A stretch of 64,000 bases of DNA from UBA7803 sp040219135 (GCA_040219135.1 JAVJTA010000011.1:558001-622000), one strand, 5' to 3'; counted from the first letter of the stretch, positions 40,733 through 50,703 are shown. Notes: generated by a model not told the origin, from the sequence alone. Numbers and translations: made by a program.

Positions 40733-43700
40733 GTGGCGCAAGTGGCAAAGGGTGTAGACAGAACGATCTACGAAAGCGCTTCGACGCTGGTCAAGCGGTC
40801 CCAGTGGGACGGCCAGCCGGTGATCATCAAGGCGCTGAAGCCGGACGCCCGGAATTCCGGCTCCATCGCCCGCTACCAGCACGAATTCAAACTCAACCAG
40901 TCCCTCACCAGTCCGTACGTCTGTCGCGCGCTGTCCATGGACGACGGCGAGCAGCGCATCATCTTCGAGGACTCCGGTGGCCGCTCGCTGCGCGAACTGA
41001 TCCGCGCCGACGCGCTGTCCATGGACGAGCGCATCGACGTGGCCATGACCCTCGCTCATGCCCTGCAGTCGATCCATGACGAGGGGGTCATCCACCGCGA
41101 CCTCAACCCCGGCAACGTGATCGTGGTCGAGGAATCCCTCGACGTGCAGATCATCGACTTCGGCCTGGCGACCCTGGCACCGCGCGAATACCCGAACCAG
41201 GAGTCCGGCGGGCAGCTTACCGGCACCCTGCCATACGTTTCCCCGGAGCAGACCGGCCGGGTCAATCGGGTGGTCGACTACCGCACCGACCTGTATTCCC
41301 TGGGCGTGACCCTCTACGAACTGTTCAGCGGCGCCACGCCGTTCACCGGCAACGACCCGCTGGAGATGATCCACGCCCACATCGCCAGCACGCCGAAGCC
41401 GCTGCACGTGGCCAATCCCGACGTGCCGCAATGGCTCTCGGACGTCGTCCAGAAACTCCTGGCCAAACAGCCCGAGGACCGCTACCAGAGCGCGGCCGCT
41501 GCCCGCGACGACCTGGCCGAGGGTCAGCAGCACGCCACGGTGATTCCTTTCCGCCTCGGCCGAACCGACGCCCCCGGCCAGCTGTCGCTGCCGAAGCGAC
41601 TGTACGGACGCGAGCAGGCGCTGGACGACGTGCGCGGCGCCATCGACCGCGCCCTCGCCGGCGAAAGCATGATCATCGAAATCAACGGCGGCGGCGGGAT
41701 CGGCAAAACCGCCATGTGCGATGCGCTGATCCGCGCCGCGCGCGAAGAAAACATGCTCACCGCCCGGCTCGCGCTGCGCGGCAGTCCCTACCGGGATGGT
41801 CCCGGGCTGTGGTTCGAGCTGCTGCGGCTGCTGGTCCGCCAGGCGCTGTCGCTCGCGGCTCCGGAGGGCCAGGCCCTGCTCGAACGGCTGGACCGGCTGC
41901 CACAAGCCACCATCGCCTGCCTGGTCGCCTACATGCCTGAGCTGGTTCCGGTGTTCGAATCTACCGACCCCGGCGACGTCGAGGAACCTGCGACCCCGGC
42001 GGTGGCGGTGGGACACGCCCTGCGCGCGCTGGCCCCGCAGCCGCTGTGCGTGGTGCTCGAAGACGTCGACCAGCAGCCCGAGGACGACCTGGCGCATCTG
42101 CTCAACACCACCGCGGAGCTGCGCCACCTGGTGCTCGCCTTCACCCAGGAGCGCGCCGATCCGGCGCTGTTCGCCAGACCACGACTGGCGACCAAGCACG
42201 TTCCCGTGGCGCTGCAGCCGCTGGCCAAGGGCGACGTCCGCAAACTGCTCGCCGACATGATGAATCAGGGCGAAGCCCGGGTGCGCGAGCTGGCCGCGGA
42301 GCTTCACAGCAAGACCGACGGGGTTCCCGGCCACCTGCTCGAGCTGATCTTCGAACTCCACGGCAACCAGATCATTGCCTACGACAACGGCGAGGGTGAG
42401 TGGCGCTGGGATCTCGACCTGGTGCGCAGCCACTACTTCAGCAACAACTCGACGGACCGCATCCGCAAACAGCTCGAAGGGCTGCCGGAAGCCACCCGGG
42501 ATGCGCTCTGCTGGGGCGCCGCGATCGGTGACGAGTTCAGCGGCGCGCTCATCGGTGCCATCGTCGATCAGGCCGGCGAAGACGCAGCGAGTGTGCTGCG
42601 ACCCGCGGTGAGCGCCGCCCTGATCAGGCCGGTGGAGAGCGAAGCCGGAGTCGACGGCGAGCAGTTCTACCGCTTTTCCCACCCGCGCATCCGCGCCCTG
42701 CTCTACGCCAGCCAGACCCGTGACGACAAGCCGCGCCGCCACGAGGCCATCACCCGCGCACTGAAATCCCTGCGCCCGCGCTCCGCCACCAGCGTCATGC
42801 AGCTGGCCGACCATCTGAACGCGGCGGTGAACTTCCTCGAAGCGGACACGGCGCAGCGCGCAGACGTCGGCTATCACAATCTGCTGGCGGCCCGGGCAGC
42901 GCTCAAGCAGGGGCGTTTCCAGTCGGCCTACAAATACGCCCGCAGCGGCCTGGCCCTGGCACGCACCGACGTCGATGGCGCGGTGTTCCTCGAGCTGAGC
43001 GAAGTGGCGGCGGAAGCGGCATTCCTGTGCGGCGATTTCCATCAGCTCTACCGGGTGATCCGCGAGACCCGGCCGTCGAGCAGCGTAATCGACGAGGTTC
43101 GCGTGCGCGCCGCCGTGGTGCAGAACCGGCTCGGCGAAGCCGAGGATCTGGCCAATGCCGCCCTGTCCCGACTGGGGCAGCAAGCGCTGACGCGACACCC
43201 GGCCGGCAGCCCGACGCTGACGCGGCTGAAGCTGCGCATGGCGCGCTGGGGACGCTGGCTGCGGCGGCCGCTGGACCGGACTCTGCCGACACCGATCCGG
43301 GTGGTCGACGACCTGCGCGTGCACGAAGTCTTCAGGCTCTACGGCTACCTGCTGCACATCGGCTATCACATGGGCACGCCGGGCACGACGGCGCTGGCCC
43401 GCCGGGTGCAGCGTCAGGCGCGGCGTTCCGGCTACTGCGCCGAAGTCGCGTTCGCCCACGCCGCCCTCGCCGCCACCGCCTTCGTCGACGGCAACGACGC
43501 CGCGTCGCGCCGCTACGCCGATCAGGCGCGGGTGCTGGCGGCGCGGTTTCCGGGTCAGAGCTTCTCGGTGCGCGCCAGCACACTGCTCAACGGTCTGGTG
43601 GATCCCTGGTTCACGCCTCTCGATCAGACCCTCAACGCGCTCACGGAAAACCTCGCGACCAGCATGGCGCGCCACGACTACGAGTTCGCCGCCGCCGCGA

Positions 43701-46700
43701 GCGCGTTCTACGCCAGCAACGCCATGGTGCGCGGATCGGAGCTCGGCTCGCTGAAGCAGGCCCTGCACGACCAGGTCACCCAGCTGGCCCAGTACCAGCA
43801 CGTGACCGGCGTCAACGTTACCCGGTTCGTGCTGCAGATCGTCAACAGCCTGGTGGGTCAGGCGGACGCGGATCCGGATCCGGAGCGCGGTCAGAACCTG
43901 GCGATCCGCAACTCCGAAGACGTCGCCGCCCACGGGGTAGTGTACGTGCTGCGGCTGTACTACGCGGTCCTGTTCCAGGACTTCCAGGGCGCCGGCAACA
44001 TCCTGCCCCTGGCCAACGAGTACGGCCACTTCCTGGCCGGATCACCGCTGCTGACCCTGCTCAGGTTCGCCGAAAGCCTGGTGCAGCTGCGGGCCGCCGG
44101 TCGCGGGCGCGACGACGCGTCGGCCCGGGCGACCGTACGTGCCAACCTGCGCCAGCTCGAGCGCTGGCGGCGTCACGGCGCTGGCCACACGGAACCGAAG
44201 ATCCTCATCATCAAGGCCGAACTCGCCTGGCAGAGCGGCCAGACCACACGGGCACTCGAGCTCTACGAGCGCGCGGCGGAACGTTCGCGGCGACTCGGCC
44301 TGGCCCACGACGAGGCCCTGGCCTACGAACTGGCCGCGCGCGCCTGCGACCGGGGCGGTCGCACCGATTTCGCCAAGCTGTTCGCGCGCAACGCCTACCA
44401 CGCCTACCTGCGCTGGGGTGCGGCGGCCAAGACCAACCAGCTGGAACGCGAGTTCCACAGCCTGCTCCAGGAGAGCAACGAACCGCGCCGGTCCGGCTCG
44501 CTGTCGGTGAGCGACCTGGCCGAACTCACCGTGCGCGACATCCACAGCCGTACGTCGAGCTTCAGCAACGGGGAGGTCAACGAGCGCATCCTCGATACCA
44601 CTACGGTGCTGCGCGCAGCGCAGACCATTTCCGGCGAGATCATGCTCGACCAGGTGCTGACCAAGCTGCTGCGCCTGGCGCTCGAGCACGCCGGCGCACA
44701 GAAGGCGTGCATGCTGCTGGCCCACGATCGACGCCTCTACGTCGAAGCGATTGCCTCAGTCGACGGCGGCCCGACCCACCGGGTGGTTCCGGCGACCCCG
44801 CTGGACGCCTCGGACGACGTTCCGGAGAGCATCATTCAGTTCGTCGCCCGCACCAAGGAAACCCTGGTGATAGGTGACGCAACCCAGGAAGACGTCTTCA
44901 CCCAGGATGCCTACGTCAAGCGCATGCAGCCGCTCTCGGTGCTGTGCCTGCCGATCGTCCATCGCGGCGAGATCTCCGGCATCCTCTACATCGAACACCG
45001 CTGGCTGACCGAGGTGTTTACCCGCCAGCGCGTCGAGGTGCTTGCCCTGCTCGCCTCGCAGGCCGCCATCTCCATCGAGAACGCGCGACTCTACGCCGAT
45101 CTGCAGGCCACCCGCGACGAGTATCGGACGCTCTACGAAAACGCCATCGAGGGGCTGTTCCGGATCAGTCCGAACGGCGTGCTGCTGTCCGCCAACCCGA
45201 CGCTGGCGCGGATCCTCGGCTTCGACAACGTGCTGCAGCTGCTCGACGAGTACCGCGAACTGCTCGACCGCGTGTTCCTGTCCCGCGAACGCATCGGCCA
45301 GTTCCTCTCGGAGCTCGAGCAGCACGGCGTGGTGAGCGGCTTCGAGGCCCAGGGCGTCACCCGCCGGGGGCGCACGCTGTGGATGGCGCTCACCGCCCGG
45401 CTGAACAAGGACACGGACGGCCGCGAGTACATCGACGGTTCGCTGATCGACATATCCGAGCGCATCGATCGCGAGCAGTCGGACAAGCAGCGGCAGATCG
45501 CCGAGGCCGCCACCCAGGCGAAGAGCGCTTTTCTGGCCAACATGAGCCACGAAATCCGGACCCCGATGAACGCCATCATCGGCTTCTCGAATCTGGCGCT
45601 CGACACCACGCTCGACCGCAAGCAACACGAGTACCTGACTTCCATCCGCAACGCCGCGGAGAGCCTGCTGACGCTGGTCAACGACATTCTCGATTTCTCC
45701 AAAATCGAGGCCGGGAAGCTGACCCTGGAACAGCGGCCCTTCACTCTGAGCGACACCCTGGGCGAGGTCGAGCGGCTGTTCCGCACCGAGCTGCGGCGCC
45801 GTAAGCTCGACTTCGCCATCGAAGACCGCACCCACGAGAACGCTTCGTTTCCCCGCGACGGCGTGCTCATCGGCGATGCCATGCGACTGCAGCAGGTGCT
45901 GGTGAACCTGGTGGGCAACGCGGTGAAGTTCACCGATTCCGGCGGTATCCGTCTGATCGCCGAGGTCGAAACGCTCGACCCGCCCGACCTGATGCTGGCC
46001 ATCGAGGTCGTGGACAGCGGTATCGGCATCAGCGCCGAACAGCAGGCGCGGCTGTTCGAGTCTTTCGAGCAGGCCGAGTCGTCGACCACCCGGCGCTTCG
46101 GCGGTACCGGACTCGGCCTGACCATCTGCCGCCGGCTGGTGGAGGTGATGGGCGGTGAGATCGGCGTGAGCTCCGAGTTGGGCAGCGGCAGCACGTTCCG
46201 CTTCCGGGTGCAGCTGCAGCTCGCCGGCCAGGCCACCGTGCTGCCGAAGCGGGCGGCGTCCAGGGATCGCAACAGCTCGATTCTCGAGGGCCGCAACATC
46301 CTGGTGGCGGAGGACAACCCGATCAACCAGCAGCTCGCGACCGAGTTTCTGCAGCGCGCCGGCGCTTCCGTCGATATCGCCCAGAACGGCCGCGAAGCCG
46401 TCGACCGGGCCACCGCAAGCGACTACGACGCGCTGCTGATGGACATTCACATGCCGCTGCTCGACGGCCTGGAAGCCACCCGAATCCTCCGCGATCAGGG
46501 TCTGCAACTGCCCATCGTCGCGGTCTCCGCGGACGCGCTCAGCACCCGCCAATCGGCGGCTCTGGACGCCGGCTGCGACGCCTACGTCACCAAACCGATC
46601 GACTTCGACGAACTGCTCGGCGTCATGACCCGGCTGCTCCCGGAATCCGAAGCTGCAGACCGCCGACGCCGCGCCTCGGATCAGACCGCGGGTGCGGTCG

Positions 46701-47179
46701 CCGAAACCCAGCTCCCGAGCGTCGACCCGGTCCCTGACGCCGTCGATCAGGAGGCCGCCGACGCCGCGGACCGGCAGCGCCTCGAGAACCTGCCCATGCG
46801 GCGCGTGCCCGGCATCGACATCCCCGCGGCGATCAAGGCCCACAACGGCAACGTACGCTTGATGATCAAGCTGATGGGCGACTTCGGTGGCTACTACGGC
46901 GACGCTGGCACGCGCATGCGCAGAATGGTCAACGACCAGCAGTTCGAGGAGGCGGAGCGTCTCGCCCACAACCTGCACGGGGTCGCCGGCAGCTTCGGCG
47001 CCGGGCGTCTGAAAGAGGCGTCCAAGACCCTGGAGCTCGCCATTGCCGAACCCGAGGGCAAGAACCTTCTGGGACTCGTGCACAGTTTCGAGATCGCACT
47101 CACCGAAGTGCTCGAGTCCGCCGACGCGCTGGCCAGCGAGGAAGTGCGCTTCCGGGCTACCGACTTCGGCCAGAAGTGA
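40733..47179 (+). CDS. Ser/Thr kinase-ATPase-GAF-PAS-hybrid histidine kinase with Hpt domain
   Basis: A 2,148-residue soluble signalling protein. In order it has: a Ser/Thr kinase domain (about 10-265) with K33, catalytic HRDLNPGN (D123) and DFG D142; a P-loop ATPase with Walker A GGGGIGKTA (K325); a long helical, TPR-like region to about 1230; a GAF domain (about 1300-1450); a PAS domain (about 1461-1576); a histidine kinase with H1606 in MSHEIRTPMN, N-box near 1729 and GGTGLGLT near 1791; a receiver with D1861 and phosphoacceptor D1904; and an Hpt domain with H2079 in LAHNLHG. All key residues are intact. Similar chimeras are known from cyanobacteria and myxobacteria. No membrane segment is apparent. 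The GTG start is weakly supported, and GTG at 40742 is an alternative. Confidence 0.9.
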   Translation: MAQVAKGVDRTIYESASTLVKRSQWDGQPVIIKALKPDARNSGSIARYQHEFKLNQSLTSPYVCRALSMDDGEQRIIFEDSGGRSLRELIRADALSMDERIDVAMTLAHALQSIHDEGVIHRDLNPGNVIVVEESLDVQIIDFGLATLAPREYPNQESGGQLTGTLPYVSPEQTGRVNRVVDYRTDLYSLGVTLYELFSGATPFTGNDPLEMIHAHIASTPKPLHVANPDVPQWLSDVVQKLLAKQPEDRYQSAAAARDDLAEGQQHATVIPFRLGRTDAPGQLSLPKRLYGREQALDDVRGAIDRALAGESMIIEINGGGGIGKTAMCDALIRAAREENMLTARLALRGSPYRDGPGLWFELLRLLVRQALSLAAPEGQALLERLDRLPQATIACLVAYMPELVPVFESTDPGDVEEPATPAVAVGHALRALAPQPLCVVLEDVDQQPEDDLAHLLNTTAELRHLVLAFTQERADPALFARPRLATKHVPVALQPLAKGDVRKLLADMMNQGEARVRELAAELHSKTDGVPGHLLELIFELHGNQIIAYDNGEGEWRWDLDLVRSHYFSNNSTDRIRKQLEGLPEATRDALCWGAAIGDEFSGALIGAIVDQAGEDAASVLRPAVSAALIRPVESEAGVDGEQFYRFSHPRIRALLYASQTRDDKPRRHEAITRALKSLRPRSATSVMQLADHLNAAVNFLEADTAQRADVGYHNLLAARAALKQGRFQSAYKYARSGLALARTDVDGAVFLELSEVAAEAAFLCGDFHQLYRVIRETRPSSSVIDEVRVRAAVVQNRLGEAEDLANAALSRLGQQALTRHPAGSPTLTRLKLRMARWGRWLRRPLDRTLPTPIRVVDDLRVHEVFRLYGYLLHIGYHMGTPGTTALARRVQRQARRSGYCAEVAFAHAALAATAFVDGNDAASRRYADQARVLAARFPGQSFSVRASTLLNGLVDPWFTPLDQTLNALTENLATSMARHDYEFAAAASAFYASNAMVRGSELGSLKQALHDQVTQLAQYQHVTGVNVTRFVLQIVNSLVGQADADPDPERGQNLAIRNSEDVAAHGVVYVLRLYYAVLFQDFQGAGNILPLANEYGHFLAGSPLLTLLRFAESLVQLRAAGRGRDDASARATVRANLRQLERWRRHGAGHTEPKILIIKAELAWQSGQTTRALELYERAAERSRRLGLAHDEALAYELAARACDRGGRTDFAKLFARNAYHAYLRWGAAAKTNQLEREFHSLLQESNEPRRSGSLSVSDLAELTVRDIHSRTSSFSNGEVNERILDTTTVLRAAQTISGEIMLDQVLTKLLRLALEHAGAQKACMLLAHDRRLYVEAIASVDGGPTHRVVPATPLDASDDVPESIIQFVARTKETLVIGDATQEDVFTQDAYVKRMQPLSVLCLPIVHRGEISGILYIEHRWLTEVFTRQRVEVLALLASQAAISIENARLYADLQATRDEYRTLYENAIEGLFRISPNGVLLSANPTLARILGFDNVLQLLDEYRELLDRVFLSRERIGQFLSELEQHGVVSGFEAQGVTRRGRTLWMALTARLNKDTDGREYIDGSLIDISERIDREQSDKQRQIAEAATQAKSAFLANMSHEIRTPMNAIIGFSNLALDTTLDRKQHEYLTSIRNAAESLLTLVNDILDFSKIEAGKLTLEQRPFTLSDTLGEVERLFRTELRRRKLDFAIEDRTHENASFPRDGVLIGDAMRLQQVLVNLVGNAVKFTDSGGIRLIAEVETLDPPDLMLAIEVVDSGIGISAEQQARLFESFEQAESSTTRRFGGTGLGLTICRRLVEVMGGEIGVSSELGSGSTFRFRVQLQLAGQATVLPKRAASRDRNSSILEGRNILVAEDNPINQQLATEFLQRAGASVDIAQNGREAVDRATASDYDALLMDIHMPLLDGLEATRILRDQGLQLPIVAVSADALSTRQSAALDAGCDAYVTKPIDFDELLGVMTRLLPESEAADRRRRASDQTAGAVAETQLPSVDPVPDAVDQEAADAADRQRLENLPMRRVPGIDIPAAIKAHNGNVRLMIKLMGDFGGYYGDAGTRMRRMVNDQQFEEAERLAHNLHGVAGSFGAGRLKEASKTLELAIAEPEGKNLLGLVHSFEIALTEVLESADALASEEVRFRATDFGQK

Positions 47180-48053
47180 CGTCGCGCAGCGGCAGCAGCT
47201 CCGGTCCGGGCGAAGCCTCGAGCCCGAGAAAGTCGAACAGCGCGCGGTCGGCCAGGTGCGACGGAACCACGTGGGACATCGCCCTGGCGATGTTTTCCAC
47301 CCGCCCCGGTGTCTGCCGGTCCCACTGCCGCAGCATGTCCTTGATGACCTGGCGCTGCAGGTTGTCCTGAGTCCCGCACAGATTGCACGGAATGATCGGA
47401 AAGCGGCGGTGTTCGGCCCAGCGCGCCACCAGACGCTCGCGCGCGTAGTACAGGGGCCGGATGACCACGTTGTGGCCGTCGTCGCTCTTCAGCTTCGGCG
47501 GCATGGCCTTCATCCGCCCCCCGAAGAACAGGTTCAGGAACAGGGTTTCCACCGCGTCGTCGAGATGGTGGCCGAGGGCGATCCGGGTGGCGCCGATGCG
47601 CCGGGCGCAGGCGTAGAGAATGCCGCGCCGCAGCCGTGAACACACCGGACACGTGGTCTTGCCCTCGGGCGTGAGTTCCTGCACCACACTGAACGTGTCC
47701 TCTTCGAGAATGTGGTACTCGAGACCCTGGGCTTCCAGGTAATCGCGCATCACGCCGACCGGATAGCCCGGCTGCTTCTGATCGAGGTGAACCGGCACCA
47801 GATCGAAGGCCACCGGCGCCGACTTCTGCAGATTGCGCAGAATATCGAGCAGGGTGTAGGAGTCCTTGCCGCCGGAGAGGCAGACCATCACCCGATCGCC
47901 GTGCTCGATCATGCCGAAGTCGGCAATGGCACGGCCAACCTCGCGGCGCAGCCGCTTCTGCAGTTTGTTGGCGTCGTAGCGGTCCCGGCGATCATCGCGA
48001 TCGCGCCGCCGCGGGTCCGAGTTCGGCTCGCCCTGGAAGTGATCGACTCGCAA
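47157..48053 (-). CDS. ttcA: tRNA 2-thiocytidine biosynthesis protein TtcA
   Basis: A 298-residue PP-loop enzyme that thiolates C32 of some tRNAs, using an iron-sulfur cluster. The PP-loop SGGKDS lies near residues 59-64. Two cysteine pairs (CPVC near 136 and CNLC near 223) match the cluster-binding pairs of TtcA, and ALGHHLDDAVETLFLNLF is also family-typical. The last 23 nt overlap the convergent megakinase gene. Confidence 0.95.
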   Translation of the reverse strand: MRVDHFQGEPNSDPRRRDRDDRRDRYDANKLQKRLRREVGRAIADFGMIEHGDRVMVCLSGGKDSYTLLDILRNLQKSAPVAFDLVPVHLDQKQPGYPVGVMRDYLEAQGLEYHILEEDTFSVVQELTPEGKTTCPVCSRLRRGILYACARRIGATRIALGHHLDDAVETLFLNLFFGGRMKAMPPKLKSDDGHNVVIRPLYYARERLVARWAEHRRFPIIPCNLCGTQDNLQRQVIKDMLRQWDRQTPGRVENIARAMSHVVPSHLADRALFDFLGLEASPGPELLPLRDVTSGRSR

Positions 48054-48111
48054 GATTTACGGCAACCGGCTGCTCGAGGACGCCCGAGTGTACGTGACCC
48101 GATGTCGCTTG

Positions 48112-48146
48112 TGGTAGACGCTTCTGGTAGACGCTTCTGGTAGACG
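48112..48146. repeat. 13-bp tandem repeat
   Basis: TGGTAGACGCTTC occurs at 48112 and 48125, with a third partial copy from 48138. The array lies in the 144-bp gap between ttcA and the VOC protein gene, about 50-85 nt upstream of the latter's start. It may be promoter-proximal, but no regulatory role is shown. Confidence 0.85.
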
Positions 48147-48197
48147 GAGACAGAGAGGGGCGTAGACTGCAAAGCCCATGCGCAGCAGGAGGATCCG

Positions 48198-48566
48198 ATG
48201 GCTGACCTGCGTATCGGCTACGTCAACGTCCATGTCGGAGATCTGCAGCGGTCGCTGGCATTCTTTCGGGATGCGCTCGGATTGCCGGTCGGTTTCTCCG
48301 ATGCGGAATTCGGCTACGCGTCGTTCGCGACCGCGGGAACGGGATTCGCGATCGCCCAGACCGGCGAACCCGATCTGGTCGGTCGGCATACCGGCATCGG
48401 CTTCGTAGTCAGCGATCTCGATGCCGCCCACGCCGAGCTGGCGGCTCGCGGAGTGCATTTCACCCAGGCCCCGACCCGGCAACCGTGGGGCGGCTACATG
48501 GCCCTGTTCACGGATCCGGACGGCAACGTCTTCTATCTGGATCAGGTGGACCAGGCCACTGACTGA
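48198..48566 (+). CDS. VOC (glyoxalase/bleomycin-resistance) family protein
   Basis: A 122-residue protein of the vicinal-oxygen-chelate fold. The two beta-alpha-beta-beta-beta halves are seen: YVNVHVGDLQRSLAFFRDALGL near residues 8-29, and HTGIGFVVSDLDAAHAELAARG near 64. The C-terminal FTDPDGNVFYLDQV block is typical. Metal ligands are likely H12 and an acidic residue near the end, but the reaction cannot be read from the sequence. GGAGG precedes the ATG. Confidence 0.85.
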   Translation: MADLRIGYVNVHVGDLQRSLAFFRDALGLPVGFSDAEFGYASFATAGTGFAIAQTGEPDLVGRHTGIGFVVSDLDAAHAELAARGVHFTQAPTRQPWGGYMALFTDPDGNVFYLDQVDQATD

Positions 48567-48581
48567 CCGCGGCGACCGGGT

Positions 48582-50606
48582 TCAACCGACGTCGCGCAAC
48601 TCGCCGTCGCTGACGAAAGCGAAGAACTCGTCTGCCGGCAGCGGCTTCGAGAAATAGAAGCCCTGCACGTAGTCGCAGCCGATCTGTTTCAGCCGCTTCA
48701 CCTGCTCGGCCGTCTCGACGCCCTCCGCGACGACGCGCATGCCGAGAATCCGGCCCATGGACACGATGGACGCCACCAGGCCGTAGTCACGGGTGTTGGC
48801 GAGTTCGTCGATGAAGGTCTTGTCCACCTTGAGCACGTCGAACTCGAAGTTGCGCAGGTAGCCGAGGGACGAGAAGCCGGTGCCGAAGTCGTCCAGCGCC
48901 ACCATGCTGCCGAGGCTGCGCGCTTCCTTGAGAAAGCGCTGCACGCCGTCGCTGTTCTCCATCAGAGCGCTCTCCGTGAGCTCGAGCACCAGCCGCGCAT
49001 CCGACACCTCGGCGAGCAGATCGAGGAACTCGCGGACGTCCTGCTCCCGGCGCAGCTGCACGGGGCTGACGTTGAGGGAAATGCGCAGGTCTTCCAGTCC
49101 CTGGCGGCGCCAGGTCTGCAGCTGGCCGTGGCACTCGCGCACCACCCACTTGCCGATTTCGACGATCAGGCCCATGTCCTCCGCCACGGGAATGAACTCG
49201 CCCGGGGAGACCATGCCGAGCTCCGGATGCTTCCACCGCAACAGCGCTTCGGCGCTGGCGATCACCCCGCGCTTGACGTCCACCACGGGCTGGAAGAACA
49301 GCAGCAGCTCACCGTTGGCCACCGCCCGTCGAAGGCCCGACTCGAGCTCCAGGCGGCGCTCGGCGCGGGTGTTCATCTCCGGTTCGAAGAACGCCAGGTT
49401 GTTGCCGCCGTGCTCCTTGATCTGAATCCGCGCCGCATCGGCCTTCTGCAGCAGCTCACCGGTCTGATGCCCGTCCTGGGGCAGCAGCGCCACGCCGATG
49501 CTGGCCGAGATGAACAGCTCGCGACCCTCGACATGGAACGGCTTGCCCACCTCGGTGAGCATGCGCCGGCCGAGGCGTTCGACCTCGCCGTAATCGTCCA
49601 CCTCGCTCATCAGCACCACGAAATGATCGCCGCCGAGACGCGCCACGGTATGCGACTCGTCGACGCACATGGCCAGCCGGTAAGCCACTTCCATGAGCAC
49701 CTGATCGCCCTTCGACGGACCCACGGAGTCGTTGACCATCTTGAAACGGTCCAGGTCGATGCTCAGCAGGGCGCCCGTGAATTCGTGTTCCTGGGCGCGC
49801 AGCAGCACCCGGGTCAGGCGTTCCTCGAACAGGTTCCGGTTGGGCAGCTTGGTCAGCGTGTCGTGATGGGCCTGCCACAGCATGAGGCGTTTGGCGTCGT
49901 CGGAACTCAGCAGATCCATGGACAGGGTCAGATAGCCGAGCAGCTCGTTGCGTGGACCGCTCAGGCGCATCCGCGTGACCTTGTCGGCAAAGGCCTCGCC
50001 GCCCTTGTTGCGCAACCAGAACTCGCCGACCCAGCGGCCGCGCTGTGCCAGGCTCTCGCGCATGGCCACGTAGAACGCTTCGTCCTGCTGGCCGGCATGA
50101 TTGAAGGCGATGTCGTTGCCGAGCACCTCTGCCGCCTCGTAGCCGGTCATGCGGGTGTAGGCCTGGTTGACCGCAAGGATGCGGTCGTAGGCGTCGCTCA
50201 CCACCACCGCACCGGGGGAGTTCTCGAACAGCCGCTGTTCCAGGCCCTGCAGCGACCACGCCGGTCGCTCCCGGCGGCGGGCCAAGCGCCGCGCAGCACT
50301 GCCGGCGGTGACCACACCAACGACGGTGAGTACTACCAGGGCAATGAGATGGTGGGTCTGAAGCGTGGCGAGCCGGGTGAGCAGCACGGCGGAATCGGCG
50401 ACCGGGCCGCCGGCGCCGAGCAGGATGCCGCCGCTCAGCCCCCACAGGCCCAGCGCCAGCACCAGAGGTGCCCAGACCAGCGCGCGCAGCGCCGGCCCGA
50501 GCAGGCCGCTGGCGGCAGCTGCATCGGCCGCAAGTGGCGCCGCACCAGCTCCGGTTTCGCCGTCACTCCGGCGTCTGGGCCCGAACAGGCGGGGCAGCAT
50601 GCTCAT
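48582..50606 (-). CDS. PAS-GGDEF-EAL membrane protein with degenerate GGDHF
   Basis: A 674-residue cyclic-di-GMP signalling protein. Two N-terminal membrane helices (about 30-95) are followed by a PAS domain (about 130-240) and a GGDEF domain whose signature reads GGDHF, with H328 in place of the key glutamate. The EAL domain has EALLRW with E453, LNVSPVQLR, LELTESALMEN and LDDFGTGFSSL intact. The likely outcome is an active phosphodiesterase with an inactive or GTP-sensing cyclase domain. I chose the ATG at 50606 (MSMLPRLF). In-frame starts up to 50678 exist. Confidence 0.88.
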   Translation of the reverse strand: MSMLPRLFGPRRRSDGETGAGAAPLAADAAAASGLLGPALRALVWAPLVLALGLWGLSGGILLGAGGPVADSAVLLTRLATLQTHHLIALVVLTVVGVVTAGSAARRLARRRERPAWSLQGLEQRLFENSPGAVVVSDAYDRILAVNQAYTRMTGYEAAEVLGNDIAFNHAGQQDEAFYVAMRESLAQRGRWVGEFWLRNKGGEAFADKVTRMRLSGPRNELLGYLTLSMDLLSSDDAKRLMLWQAHHDTLTKLPNRNLFEERLTRVLLRAQEHEFTGALLSIDLDRFKMVNDSVGPSKGDQVLMEVAYRLAMCVDESHTVARLGGDHFVVLMSEVDDYGEVERLGRRMLTEVGKPFHVEGRELFISASIGVALLPQDGHQTGELLQKADAARIQIKEHGGNNLAFFEPEMNTRAERRLELESGLRRAVANGELLLFFQPVVDVKRGVIASAEALLRWKHPELGMVSPGEFIPVAEDMGLIVEIGKWVVRECHGQLQTWRRQGLEDLRISLNVSPVQLRREQDVREFLDLLAEVSDARLVLELTESALMENSDGVQRFLKEARSLGSMVALDDFGTGFSSLGYLRNFEFDVLKVDKTFIDELANTRDYGLVASIVSMGRILGMRVVAEGVETAEQVKRLKQIGCDYVQGFYFSKPLPADEFFAFVSDGELRDVG

Positions 50607-50703
50607 CAGTTGGTGATTCCCGCAATCCCGAAAGCGTCCTACGTCAGTTAACCGTAGTCGAGACGGCGGGATCCGCAACCGCTCCAGAAGCCCTTCGTGG
50701 CGC

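Noticed and set aside
40577..44029. A 1,150-codon open frame on the minus strand
   Set aside because: It is the antisense shadow of the megakinase gene. The protein has no domain signatures, while the plus strand carries intact kinase, ATPase and other motifs.
44756..47083. A 775-codon open frame on the minus strand
   Set aside because: It is antisense to the histidine kinase, receiver and Hpt part of the megakinase.
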